Shown: positions 24,929 through 36,100 of the stretch, piece after piece
Position numbering within the stretch: the first letter of the stretch is position 1
Layout: each line of letters opens with the position of its first letter
From: Prevotellamassilia timonensis
GTDB lineage: Bacteria; Bacteroidota; Bacteroidia; Bacteroidales; Bacteroidaceae
NCBI RefSeq assembly: GCF_900106785.1
Contig: NZ_LT629845.1
Coordinates: 654,762-718,761 of the forward strand
Direction of reading: 5' to 3'
DNA length: 64,000 nt
Translations under genes and position numbers: made by a program
The notes under the pieces: model-generated
Seen by the model: only the letters and a program-made list of their open reading frames with translations
Databases searched by the model: none
Told to the model about the DNA's origin: nothing

Positions 24929-25270
24929 TTATTCGTCGTCGTCGTTGTCATTTTCTTCGTCTTTGCCGCAAAGGGCGCGAAGTTTGTCCTCGATGGTGAG
25001 GACGTTGACGTTGGCATTTACGTCCATGTCGATGGCTTTCATCTTTGGTGTGTGGAACTCCAGTAGGCGCAGCTCGGCGTTCACGCGGTCGTCTGGCGCG
25101 AGAGCCTGAATGTCAAGGTCGAAATGTGAGAGTGTACGTTTTTTGCCGTCGTCACACTTTACTTCCTTGGGTTCGAAGTATGCCAAGGAATGTGATTTGA
25201 TGAAGCCCTTGAGAGGGTTTTCCTTGTTGGGTGTGCCTTTCTTTCGCCCTCCTGTTTTCATTCCTTTCAT
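24929..25270 (-). CDS. Phage protein with GGRKKGTPNK motif, possible terminase-associated DNA-binding protein
   Basis: A 113-aa protein with a basic N-terminus containing TGGRKKGTPNKENPLKG, a motif common in small phage proteins that are often annotated as terminase small subunit or DUF5681-like. The C-terminus is strongly acidic (KDEENDNDDDE). It is transcribed divergently from the ejection-protein operon, with a possible -7 box TATCTTTG on the minus strand at 25331-25324. Another terminase-small candidate lies directly upstream of the large subunit at 52278-52727, so this gene may instead be a DNA-binding regulator or head protein. Confidence 0.55.
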   Translation of the reverse strand: MKGMKTGGRKKGTPNKENPLKGFIKSHSLAYFEPKEVKCDDGKKRTLSHFDLDIQALAPDDRVNAELRLLEFHTPKMKAIDMDVNANVNVLTIEDKLRALCGKDEENDNDDDE

Positions 25271-25302
25271 GTGTTATTCTCCTTATTATATAGTGGTGTG
25301 AT

Positions 25303-25345
25303 ACAATAGTTAAAAGTGTGGGGCAAAGATAGCGCATTAACTTAG
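25303..25345 (+). promoter_or_regulatory. Phage promoter P1 (ejection proteins and giant gene)
   Basis: The box ACAATAGTTAAAAGTG (25303-25318), 19 nt, then TAACTTAG (25338-25345), one mismatch from TAnnTTTG. The same box at the same spacing precedes the portal and scaffold operons. The ATG of the first gene is 50 bases downstream. Confidence 0.7.
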
Positions 25346-25394
25346 CGCACGATTTATAAGTGTTGAATTACAGAACAATAAAACGTGAAATAAT

Positions 25395-25892
25395 ATGGGA
25401 TTATTTGGTAGCATAGCAGGAGGTGCGCTCGGAGCAGCTGCAAGCATATTTGGCGGCATCAGCGCAAGCAAGGCGATGAGACGTGTGAAGGAGCAGCTGC
25501 AAGCGCAGAAGGAGGCTAACCAGAACTGGTATGACCGTCGTTATAACGAGGACGCGACGCAGCGGGCGGACGCTCAGCGCATACTCGCCCAGACCGAGGA
25601 GAGCATAAAGAACCGCAACCGACAGGCGGCAGGTGTACAAGCCGTGATGGGCGGTACTGACGAGAGCACCGCAGCAGCCAAGGCCGCGAACGCACAAGCA
25701 TTGGCCGATGCAACGTCGCAGATAGTAGCTGGTGCGGATAACCGCAAGGACCAGATAGAACAGACCTATCAGCAGCGCGACTCGCAGATTAACGGTGCGC
25801 TGAACAATATGGAAATTAACAAGGCACAAGCCATCAGTCAGGCCGTGCAGGGTGTTGCCAAAGCAGGTGCAGGGATTGCTGGAGCCTTCTAA
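25395..25892 (+). CDS. Putative phage DNA-ejection / internal virion protein
   Basis: A 165-aa protein with a glycine/alanine-rich hydrophobic N-terminus (MGLFGSIAGGALGAAASIFG), a long charged helical middle (about 30-80), an Ala/Asp-rich helical region and another glycine-rich hydrophobic end (VAKAGAGIAGAF). This pattern, two membrane-active glycine-rich segments around a coiled coil, is typical of small ejection proteins of short-tailed phages. It heads the operon that continues into a second structural-looking protein and the giant polyvalent gene. The assignment rests on composition and context. Confidence 0.6.
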   Translation: MGLFGSIAGGALGAAASIFGGISASKAMRRVKEQLQAQKEANQNWYDRRYNEDATQRADAQRILAQTEESIKNRNRQAAGVQAVMGGTDESTAAAKAANAQALADATSQIVAGADNRKDQIEQTYQQRDSQINGALNNMEINKAQAISQAVQGVAKAGAGIAGAF

Positions 25893-25903
25893 AAACAGTC
25901 AAC

Positions 25904-27148
25904 ATGAGTAATTGGACAGAAGAACAGCAGGAACAATACGGGCAGGGCAATGATGGTGGATATACACCACCTAAAGGTTCGCTTGGCTGGGCCGGGCAAC
26001 CTGCACAACCCGAGCCAGTGCCCAAAGGGACGTTGGAATGGGCCGAGCAGACACCGCCACAACCTGCCCCTGCCAAGGGAACGCAGGAGTGGACGGAGCA
26101 GAATGCCGGGAACGGGGAGGGCAAGCCTGCCCCTGCCACCGGTACTGCACAGGAAACTGATGACCAGACAGGGGTACCGGCACACAATGAAACGGCCGCC
26201 AGCGGAAACAATGCCAATGACGTGATGGGCTACGACCGGCAGATTGCAGCCTTGAACGAAGCCGCCAGCAGGTTGAAGCCGGAAACTGAGGAGGAACGCA
26301 AGAAGAGAGAACGCAGTGAGAGGTCGAAGAGGATTGTGGCAGCTGTGAGTGATGGTCTGCAGGCGTTGAGCAACCTTTTTTTCACGACTCGTGGTGCTCC
26401 TAACATGTATGACCACCAGGAGGCGAGCCAGCTCACGCCATTACAGGAGAAACTGGAAAAGTTGAAAGCCGAACGACAAGCCAACGCAGATAAATACCTT
26501 CAGTATTCGCTCAAGGTTGGTGACTTGCAGAATGACCGTGCGAAGACTTTGCGTGAGTTGGAGGAGCAGCAGGAGCGCATGAGATTGGCAAGGGAGAAAG
26601 CGCAGCGTGAACAGGAGGCGCACGGATGGCTTGCAGCCCTGCAGCCCGACAAGGTGCGAGAACAGGCTGGTAAAGCCACCAAGGCCGAGCAGGAGGGCAT
26701 TACCGCCACCGAGGAAGCCAAGAATGCACCTGAGTTATACAAGGCTAAGGTGGACACAGAGAAGGCGCGCGGCGAGGCTGCAAGAGCATCAGCAAGTGCA
26801 AGCAGAGCATCAGCAACCAATTCGTATGCTTCGGCAAATGAGCACAACGCCAATGCCAGGGGACGTTTCCAGTGGTGGGACGAGAACGGGAACATGCATT
26901 ATGCTAAGACTCAAGACGAAGCCATTACCAAGGCTCGCCAGCATGGAACACTTGACCGTGTGACTGTTACCTCTACAAGCACGACTAACAGCGATATCAA
27001 CGGCAAGTCCACTACTACCTACAATAAGAAAATTGACTATCCCGGAATTAGGAAGAAACCTGCCGCAAAGCCACAGGCTAAACCTGCCGCAAAGCCGAGT
27101 GGCGGCAAGCAAGGCGGGAAATGGGCTTCCGGGCTAAAATTTACGTAA
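25904..27148 (+). CDS. Coiled-coil phage protein with N-terminal KG-x-x-W repeats
   Basis: A 414-aa protein of unknown function. Residues about 20-70 hold three degenerate repeats of the form KG(S/T)xxW(A/T)(G/E)Q separated by Pro/Gln-rich linkers. A highly charged helical region follows (about 110-300, including ERKKRERSERSKR and LREL EEQQER-type heptads), then an Ala/Ser-rich segment and a basic Pro/Ala-rich tail ending SGLKFT. It lies 11 bases after the ejection-protein gene and 12 bases before the giant gene, so a virion or ejection role is likely by context. It does not match a family I can name. Confidence 0.6.
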   Translation: MSNWTEEQQEQYGQGNDGGYTPPKGSLGWAGQPAQPEPVPKGTLEWAEQTPPQPAPAKGTQEWTEQNAGNGEGKPAPATGTAQETDDQTGVPAHNETAASGNNANDVMGYDRQIAALNEAASRLKPETEEERKKRERSERSKRIVAAVSDGLQALSNLFFTTRGAPNMYDHQEASQLTPLQEKLEKLKAERQANADKYLQYSLKVGDLQNDRAKTLRELEEQQERMRLAREKAQREQEAHGWLAALQPDKVREQAGKATKAEQEGITATEEAKNAPELYKAKVDTEKARGEAARASASASRASATNSYASANEHNANARGRFQWWDENGNMHYAKTQDEAITKARQHGTLDRVTVTSTSTTNSDINGKSTTTYNKKIDYPGIRKKPAAKPQAKPAAKPSGGKQGGKWASGLKFT

Positions 27149-27160
27149 CAACTTACAGAT

Positions 27161-30100
27161 ATGCCAATAGATAACAGCAAATTGAAGCAATTGTACGCCA
27201 CCTTGCAGAAGGGTGGGTATGAGCAAGACTACGATACCTTTGTCAAGGGCTTCACTGGCAACGACCATTATGCAAACCGAAAGCAAGTTTATGACCTGCT
27301 TTCGGCTAACGGTGCTCAGATTGGTTCCTCGTATGAGGAGTTCATGCAGAAGATGCAGGCACCCAAGCCACAGGCACAGGCGCAACGCCCTGCTGCACCG
27401 CATGCGAAGCCACAAGTAACGACATCGGCAGCACCTGCTCAGCAGAAGCCTGCGGCAACAGCAGCACCAGCCCCGCAAAAGAAAGGCTGGCAGCCCACGG
27501 AGCAGCAGAAAATACAGATGAGCTTGCAGGTTGGTCAGATGAGGCAGCAGGTGCAGCAAGGCATAGCTAATACCAACGCAAAGATTGGCCGCATGATGAT
27601 GCCTGTAACCAAGGAGGGGCGCAAGAAACTCAGCGCGGGCAGGTTTGCAGCCCAGTTGGCAGGAACTCCGACGAGGGTTGTTGGTTTTGCGCCTCCGCAG
27701 CAGCCGTCGCAAGGTAAGGGCGGTGGCCAGCAGCAGGGTCAGAAGCCTGTGGAGAGCGAGCAATCACCACTGCCATACGGTGTGGTGTACGAGAATGGGA
27801 AGCCCAAGACGCAGTGGCTGCTTCCTGACGGCACGCTCACCACATCACTCACAGAGGCCAATCATGCTGAATATGCGGCAAGAAAGACGCGTCTTGCCCA
27901 CCAATTTCAAGACCGCATGAAGGTGAATGGTCTTGACCCTAACAAGCCGGAAGATGTGCAGAGACAAGCGCAGCTTGACTATGAAGCACCTCTGCGCAAG
28001 GCATTGGAGGCAGAATGGCAGCGTGCCGAGGCTGAGGACAGAGCTGCCGATGAGCAGTACAGAAAGGATTATGAGAGAGCCAAGCATGGCGGTTTCTTTG
28101 ACAGACTGAAAGATGCGCTGCTTACGCCAACAGACCCTAATGGACTGCCCATGCAGAGTTCGGCAGACTATCAGCGTGACCTCGGACGGGCCATGCAAAG
28201 GAAGCAGACTTTCAACCTTGAGAAATTGGCGCAGGCGGTATATCAGAAAATGCCGCAGTCGTACCGTGACAGTCAGATATTGCACTACTCCGACTATTTC
28301 CGCAAGCACCCGGAAGAGTTGAAAGGCAGGAGCGTGGCGCAAGCCGCCAAGGAAGCCTTGCAGGGAGAGGTGTACCGTGCCACCTACGACAGAGCCGTGC
28401 AAGCGCACATGCCGAAGAGCAAGACAGAGTTCTTGATGCGCAAGATAGCCGACCAGCCATTTCTGTCGCAGTCAATGGCAACCGACATGGCAGCTTCAGC
28501 CCTCACTGGCTCGTATGGCATGAGCCAGGCCGAGGCAGATGCCATGGGACGGTATGGACAAGAGCACCGTACGCTCGACATTGTTGGCACTGTGGCTAAT
28601 ATGGCTTTTGACCCTGTTACCTATATTTCTGGTGGTGTAGGTGGTGCAGCAGCGAAGAAAACCATGCAGTACACCGGCAAGGCCATGCTTAAAGGTGCGG
28701 GCAAGGAAGTTGCCGGGCGATATGCAGGAAGAACCATTGCTGGACGATTGCTTGGCGGTGCTGCTGGTGGTGTCGGCAATTTTGCCACCTATAACACTTT
28801 GACGAACATCGAACAGCAAATGCGGCTTGGTGGCGCACTTGACCCGGAAACCGGTGAACGAGAGTTTAGTGGTTCTGAGGTGCTGAAATCAACTCTGCTT
28901 GGAGTTGTGCTTGGTGCTGCAACAGGTGCATTGTCCCCTGTCATTGGCAATGTGGCTGACAAGTGGGTGAAGGCCACATCGAACACTGCCGGCAAGGTTG
29001 GCATTCGTGCAGGAGAGCTTGCCACTTCTACCATTGCTGAGGGTACCATCTTTGCTGCGCCAGAATGGGTGGAGAACGCACAGTTGGCAGATAATAACCC
29101 CAACAAGCGCAGTGCCATGGACATTTGGACGGACAACTTGGCCATGATGCTGGGTTTCAAGGCAAGCCATGGCATAAAGAGTGCACCGCGGGTTATTGCC
29201 GGAATGCGCCCTGTTGCTGAGCCTAAGACCATGGAGGAGCGCAACCACAACCGCATGAGCTTCATGGAAAGGTTGCGCAAACAGCTGGATTCCAGTCCGC
29301 GCGACCTTGACTTGACACAAGAAGAGCGTGAGGAACTGCGCAAGCAGGGCTATGGGGAGCTTGCCGACTTGTTCAGGTACACGCCCAAGCAGAAACCTGC
29401 CAAACCACAAAGCGAGGCTAAGCCGAAGATGACGGACGGCAAGACCATGACGTTTGACATTGTGAAGCGCAATGGCGTGGAGGAAGCCAATGCCGAGCGC
29501 GTGACCAATCCGGAGTTTGACGGATATTCGGCAATGGAGGCCCTCATGCAAGACCCTACCGTGAGCCAGAGCACGAGAGCCAAGGCTTACTATATCCTCA
29601 CCGGGCGACAGTTGCCTATGGGAACCGTTACCGGGTATACGACGGATAAAGACGAGCACGGCAACATTTACGTAAAGGCAGTGACTGCCAATGGTGAGGT
29701 GGTGACAAACAAACGTTTTGCCGACGAATCGTCAGCCAAGCAGGAAGAAAACAATATTTTGCGACAGGCAGAACTGAACTCTGTGGACGTTGGCGAGCGA
29801 TACAAGGAGACTGCGGCCAACATTAAGGTGGTGCAGGCTGCAGTGGAGCAGGTGGCACCCGGTGCCGACTTCGGGACCGTGATGCGCAACTACAAGGCTG
29901 TGAAAGAAGGTGATGCCGATGCTGTGCGCAACTATGGCGGAATGGTAAGGGATATTGACAAAGCCATTGAGGCCAACAAGACAATGGCAGACGCTGAACG
30001 CCCCGAAGCCATTCGTGCTGCCATCAAGGAAGAGACAGGCGTGGACGTGGACGATGCCATCAAGAAAGGTCCGGGCAAGCGCAACGAGCAGGAGCAAGCT

Positions 30101-33100
30101 GCCGTGGAGGACTACATCAGGCGACTTTATCCGGTAGAGAAAGGTCCTGAGGCAGTAGCAGAACGGCCCATGTTGGAAGAAGAGGCAGGAGCGTCCGCCA
30201 TTTACGACCAGTCGCGCTTGCTTTGGGACAAGGTGGAGCAAGGCGATGCCGAAGCTAAAGCCGATGTGGACGCCATTGTTATGCGTATGCAGGAGGCCTA
30301 CGAGCTCTGTGAGGACGCTTTCGGAACTGATGCCGAGTGGCGCATGGCAGAGATGAAGGAGGACCCGTGGGCGATGGTGAAAAATTCTGAGTTAACGGAA
30401 GACCAGCAAGACGCAGTGCTCTACTACATCAATGCCAAGGCTGCAATGGACGGTGTGCAGGACGCATCGAACGATGCCATGGACAACAAGCGCAAGGAGG
30501 TGGCCGCCAATGTGAAGCGTCACACTCACAAGGACAGCGGCATGGTGCTGCCAGCTACCATGAAGGTGGACGACAAGCCTGTGTATGTTGTCAAGGGCAA
30601 AGTGGCGGTGTACCCCGACGGTTCGGGCATAGACGCTGCCAAGTCAGACCAAAGCATTGTGATATGCGATGCCGAAACAGGTGAATACATGTTTGCCAGT
30701 CCAGACCAAATTTTCAACGTGGGTGAAGCCATTGACCCACAGACGGAACTCGAAGAGGCATACGCCAATATACAAGCTGAGCATGAAGCCGTGCTGGGCG
30801 GTACAGCCAATGAGGAGGAAACTCCGAGTAATGCAGAAGCCGTACCTGCCGCCGAAGCAGATGCTGCCACCGCAGACCAGCCACAGATGACTGAGGAGCA
30901 GGTGCAACAGTATGGGCAAGGTGTTTTCGATGCAGCCACACATGGTAACGGCGGCATCACCCTGCCAGAAGAGCAGGTGCAGGGAATGCAGCAGTACAAC
31001 CGGCAGATGCTGGAGCAGGAGCAGCAGCGCAAGGCTGAGGAAGCCAACCGCCAGCCATCTGCCCTTTCGCGCATTCCTGTTGACGGGCAGACTGGCGAAC
31101 CCATGTTTGAGCGTGCCGACCGTGAAACCGCCCTCGACGCACTCAACGAGGTGACAGGAGGCAATGAGGAAAACACCACCTCCATTGTCAATGCGCAGTT
31201 GGACCAGGCCAACAAAGCACTTGACGCATTGAGGAAGAAGGCACCGACCAAGAAAGCCCCCGCGCTGAAAGGTTCGCCCATGCAGATGGCCAAGGCACAG
31301 CAGGAGGCAGATGCTGCCTACAACACCGCCATGGAGCAGTATAATGCCCAAGTGGGTGCAGCCGAGGAGAACGTGAATGCCTGGACGCGCATCTACACCC
31401 TCATGAATGACCGCAAGCGTTCGGTGCGTGAGCAGCAGGAAGCAGCACAGAGGGAACGTGATGCCAAATTGCACGATGAAGCTGTGGCACAGTTGGAGGA
31501 GCAGAAGCGCATGGCCGCTGAGAAAGCAGCCGAGCAAGCCGAGGTCGGCACCCATGCCGTGAACCCGAAGATAAAGGCAAAGTGGGACGGAGCCACCAAG
31601 GTTGAGGGCAATTCTAACGCTATCACCCTTGCTGACGGTTCGACCCTGCGCGGCCACTATGTGCTGACAGAGGCCGGAGCGGCCACCGCCAGCCATGACG
31701 TGAACAACGCCTACGAGCCTGCTGAAGGTTTCCCTGTTGACGAGAATGGTGAGAGCGTGAATGACCGTGACTACAAGCGTGACAGAGACGCGCAGCGCAT
31801 TGTGCAGGACATTGCCGACAATTACGACAGCCGTGCCCTGCAAAGTCCCGTCATCGTCAGCAAGGACGGCGTTGTGCTGAGCGGTAATAACCGCACTATG
31901 TCGGGCGAGATTGCAGCAAAGAACGGTACAGACAAGGCGTATGTGGACCACTTGCGCGAGTTTGGAGCCATGTTCGGTTTTACTCCCGAGCAGATAGAGG
32001 GCATGCAGCACCCGCGCGTTGTCTTCGTTCCTGATGAGGAATTGCCATACGATGCTAATACGTTTGCACGCTTCAATGCTGAACAGCAGAAGAAGCAGAG
32101 CAAACCTGAGCATGCCGTGAAGCTTGGCAAGATTGTTCCTGATAATGTATTTGCAAGCATTGTCGGTGATATTAGTCGCTTTGACCGCATGTCGGACTAC
32201 TATGCTGATGGAAATGCAGTATCTTCTGCCATTGGTCAGTTATTGGAGGCTGGTGTTATTAACGAGATGCAGTTGCCGGAACTTCGCACTGGCAATGCTT
32301 TGTCGGCAGCAGGTAAGGAACTTATCGAGAACACACTTATAGGCAAGGTCTTCCAGGCTTCGCCCGATGCCGTGCGTCAAATTATCAGCACACCTACGCT
32401 TCGCCAATCTGTGGTTATGGGCTTGAATGAGATTGCCAACAACCGTACTCTTGCTAAGAGTGGCTATGATTTGAGTCAAGAACTTGGTGCTGCTGTTGAC
32501 CTTGTGAGCCGTGCCAAGGCGGAGTCGCCCGAATTTTACAAAGAAGGTATGCCTGTATCTTCTTACGGCAGACAGCAAGGTTTGTTTGACGATGAACACG
32601 GAGATAGCCGTGTAACTGATGGCGTTACGCTTATACTTGCTGACATATTGAACAGCGGTAAGCCGAGCGACTTGCGCAAGTTCCTTTCAATATATAATAA
32701 TGAAGCTGCTTCACCTGCAAGCGGTCAGTTGGACATGTTTAGCGGTGGGGTGACTTCAAAGGAAGAATTGTTGAACCGATTAAATGAACATTTTAGAAAT
32801 GCAACACCAAAAGAACAACAAGCAATCGTTGATGCCTCAGTCGCAGAACGAAAGCAGAGAGCAGAAGCAGTTGTGCAAAATGCAGATGGCTTTGGACGCG
32901 ATGGAGAAGAGCCAACCGACATACAAGGAGAAAGTAATGGCGGAGTTTCAGAAGCACATGTAGGTTTGAATGATGACGAGGCAAATGAACTTTTGTCTCG
33001 CATGGAAGACAACACGTCAGAAATTCCACAAATAGAACTCAATCCGACTAATTGGATTGAGCAGTTTGGTGAAAATGGTATGGTGTCAACCCCATTGGGT

Positions 33101-36100
33101 AAAGTAAAGATGGGTGAAAACCAAATTGCCAAGTTGTTTGAGAAAGGGCGTAGCGAGCAGTTTGGCATGATAAAGCCTACACTTGAGCATCCACACGTTA
33201 TTGTTGAAGTTCCATCAGAAGCCAGTGATGGCAATACGGAACGTGCAAGTTCGTTACTGTTCATAAAAACTTTCAATGGAACAAACGGCAAAAAAGTGTA
33301 TTACTTCAAGTCGGTAACGGTAAAGAAAGACGGATTGGAAGTCAGCGTTAGCAGTCATTATGACCGAGCCAAACGTGTGAAAGAGGCGTTGAAAAAAGGG
33401 AAGTTGCTATACCGATTTGACGGTGGCGCACAGACCGAACACCACCCTGCTGGTGTTTCTGTGACAACTTCCCCGAATATTACGCAGGGGAAAGATAAGT
33501 TGGTTTGGAAACACGCCGATGATGTTTCTGATGCCTCAGACGTGGCACAAGGCTTATACTCGTCGCAAGGGAATGTGTCTGACCTCGCTACCGAGGGCAC
33601 GGATGTGCCTCAAACCAGTATGTCAAATAATATATGGTCTGCTTCCGAAGTGCAGAATGACAACTCGGTGGTTGTCAGTGACGGTTTGCAGTCTGAGCCT
33701 ATCACCGAAAACAGCTCTTCCTCTAACGGAGTTCCGTCCAAAAATGAAGTCCATTCCGTACCCGCATTGGGAGAAGATACGGTTGCCAAGACCGAACCTC
33801 AGCAACCGAATAATGCCATTTCAAGTGACTCTTCGCTTTCTGATGGCAAGCATAATGGCATTATGCCATCAGAACCCAACGGTGAGTCAACCGTTTCTTC
33901 TGTAAGCAAAGTTATAAATAATCAATCGACTTTGCAAGGAAATGCGGAGAAAAGTGTTGGTGGAGAGGGAGAAACGTCACTTTCTGAACAGATTGCCACC
34001 GCCTCAGCCGAAGTGAACACCGCCCCCACCGAAGCACAGAAGGAAGTCGGCAATTATAAGAAGGGACATGTGCAAGTTGGCACGTTTGACATCACCATTG
34101 AGCAGCCGCAGGGCAGCGTGCGTAAGGGCACTGATGCTGACGGCAAGCAATGGGAAAGCAAGATGCACAACACCTATGGCTACATTCGTGGTGCAGTGGG
34201 TGTTGACGGCGACCACATAGACGTGTTCCTCTCCAATGACATTGACGGTTGGAACGGACACAAGGTGTTTGTCGTTGACCAGTACAACCCTGATGGCACG
34301 TTTGACGAACACAAGGTGATGCTTGGCTTCAACGATGCTGACGAAGCGAAGAGCGACTATCTTGCCAACTATGAGAAAGGTTGGGAAGATGGACGCAGGA
34401 TTGACGTGACTGCTGTGAACCTCGAAGACTTTGAAAAGTGGATAGCATCGAGCAAGCGTAAGATTAAGCCGTTTGGTGAGTACTCGTCGGTGAAGAAGGA
34501 CGCTGTTGAAATCAATGCACCGAAAGCCGGCTATTCCATCACTCCTTCAACCTACACCAACAAGAAGGGCAAGACGAGCAATGTTTCTCTCCTTACCTTT
34601 GACCATGATTTGACAGCCGACCAAGAACGTGCCGTCAAGGAGTTTGCCAAAGAACGGACAGGTGAGGGACGCTTTGCCCCTGCACGCGGTTGGAAAGACC
34701 GTGAGAGCGGCGGCTGGATATTCCGCAATGAGGAGGACGCACGCAAGGCCGCTGAAATGGTTGGTAATGAGGAGGCCGTGGCAGATAACCAGCCAATGAC
34801 AGCGCAGGAGCTTCGTGATGCAGTGGAGCCGAAGAAGCCAACGGCACGCAAGAAGACCGCTGCCAAGAAGCCTGCAAACCGTGTAGAGGTTGCAGATGTG
34901 GTAGAGCAGAAGCCATCAGAGCCGACTAAAGCTGAGCAACCAAAGCAGGACGGTGAGAAGAAACTTGTCATTACTGATGAAATGAAGCATGATGAGGACA
35001 TTCTTCGTGAATTGCTTGGTATTGGCGATGAAGAGTTGGACGGAGGCATAAAGTTTCGTGACCCCGATGCGATGACCTCTCAACAGAGACGTTTTGTGTA
35101 CAATGCAGGTGTGAACTACTCATTGGGGTATATTGACCAAGGCTTTGTGGCATTCCCCGAATTTGCAAAGGCAATGGTCGGCCGTCTCGGCTATAAAATC
35201 AAGCCGTGGCTGAAATCTTTTTATGAGGGTGTAAAACGAATTCCTGGTTATGACCAAGCGATGTTTACTCCAACAGAGGAGGTTGATGGCTTTGACGTGG
35301 AGAACTTCGACAAGCCTAACAAGGACGTGTTGGCACAAGCCAACATGATAGTAGAGGAGAATAAGGCACAAGTGGCCGCAGACAAAGCAAACAACGAACT
35401 AAAGACAACAAGAAATGAGCAACGAAAAGAAATTGAAAAGCAGACAGCAGCAAATACAGATGCTGTTGCAGCAGAAGCAGAGACTATTGCAAGCAAAGCA
35501 GAAGCTCTCGCAAAAACTTCGAGCGACGAGCAAGCCCTCGCAGGAGCAGCAGAGCAAGTAGATGGAACTCTCGACAAGGTAAATGAGCAGCTTGCCCTGC
35601 TTGGGTACTATGAGGCTGAGGAGGTGGAGAAGGACTACAACGAAGCATACGGCTATATGCGTAATGCTGAGAAGAAATCCGTGAAGGACGCGGCCAACCT
35701 TGCAAGCCAGTTGATTAACGACCTTGGACTTGACCGCTTCGAGGCTACTCATACGGACAAGGTAGACAAGAATGGCAACCGTAAGACTAAGCCACTTGCA
35801 GTTTCCAACATATCGCCTGTTGGAGGTGATGTGTCTATACACCTGCCATTAGAAGAAGGACGCGAGCTGTATCTGACAATAGGCGTTGAGCCAAGAGCAG
35901 CCAAGGGTGTAGATGGCTTTGGAGGCAGCGACCTTGAAGTTACTCACATCATGTTCCGTGTTGACCATTCTGAAGGCACTGGCAATGACCGCTACGGTAG
36001 GAATGTCTTCGTTGACAGCAAAGTTACGTATTCTGACCTTTTGAAGCAGGTGCAGCGTGAAGCCTATAAGTATCTGCCCGGCAAGGCAGAAGCCAAGGAG

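Noticed and set aside
30644-32113. 489-aa and other long minus-strand ORFs inside the giant gene (also 40712-41809, 42890-44071, 44249-45490)
   Set aside because: All are antisense to a strongly coding frame with recognisable domains; they reflect codon bias of the giant gene.
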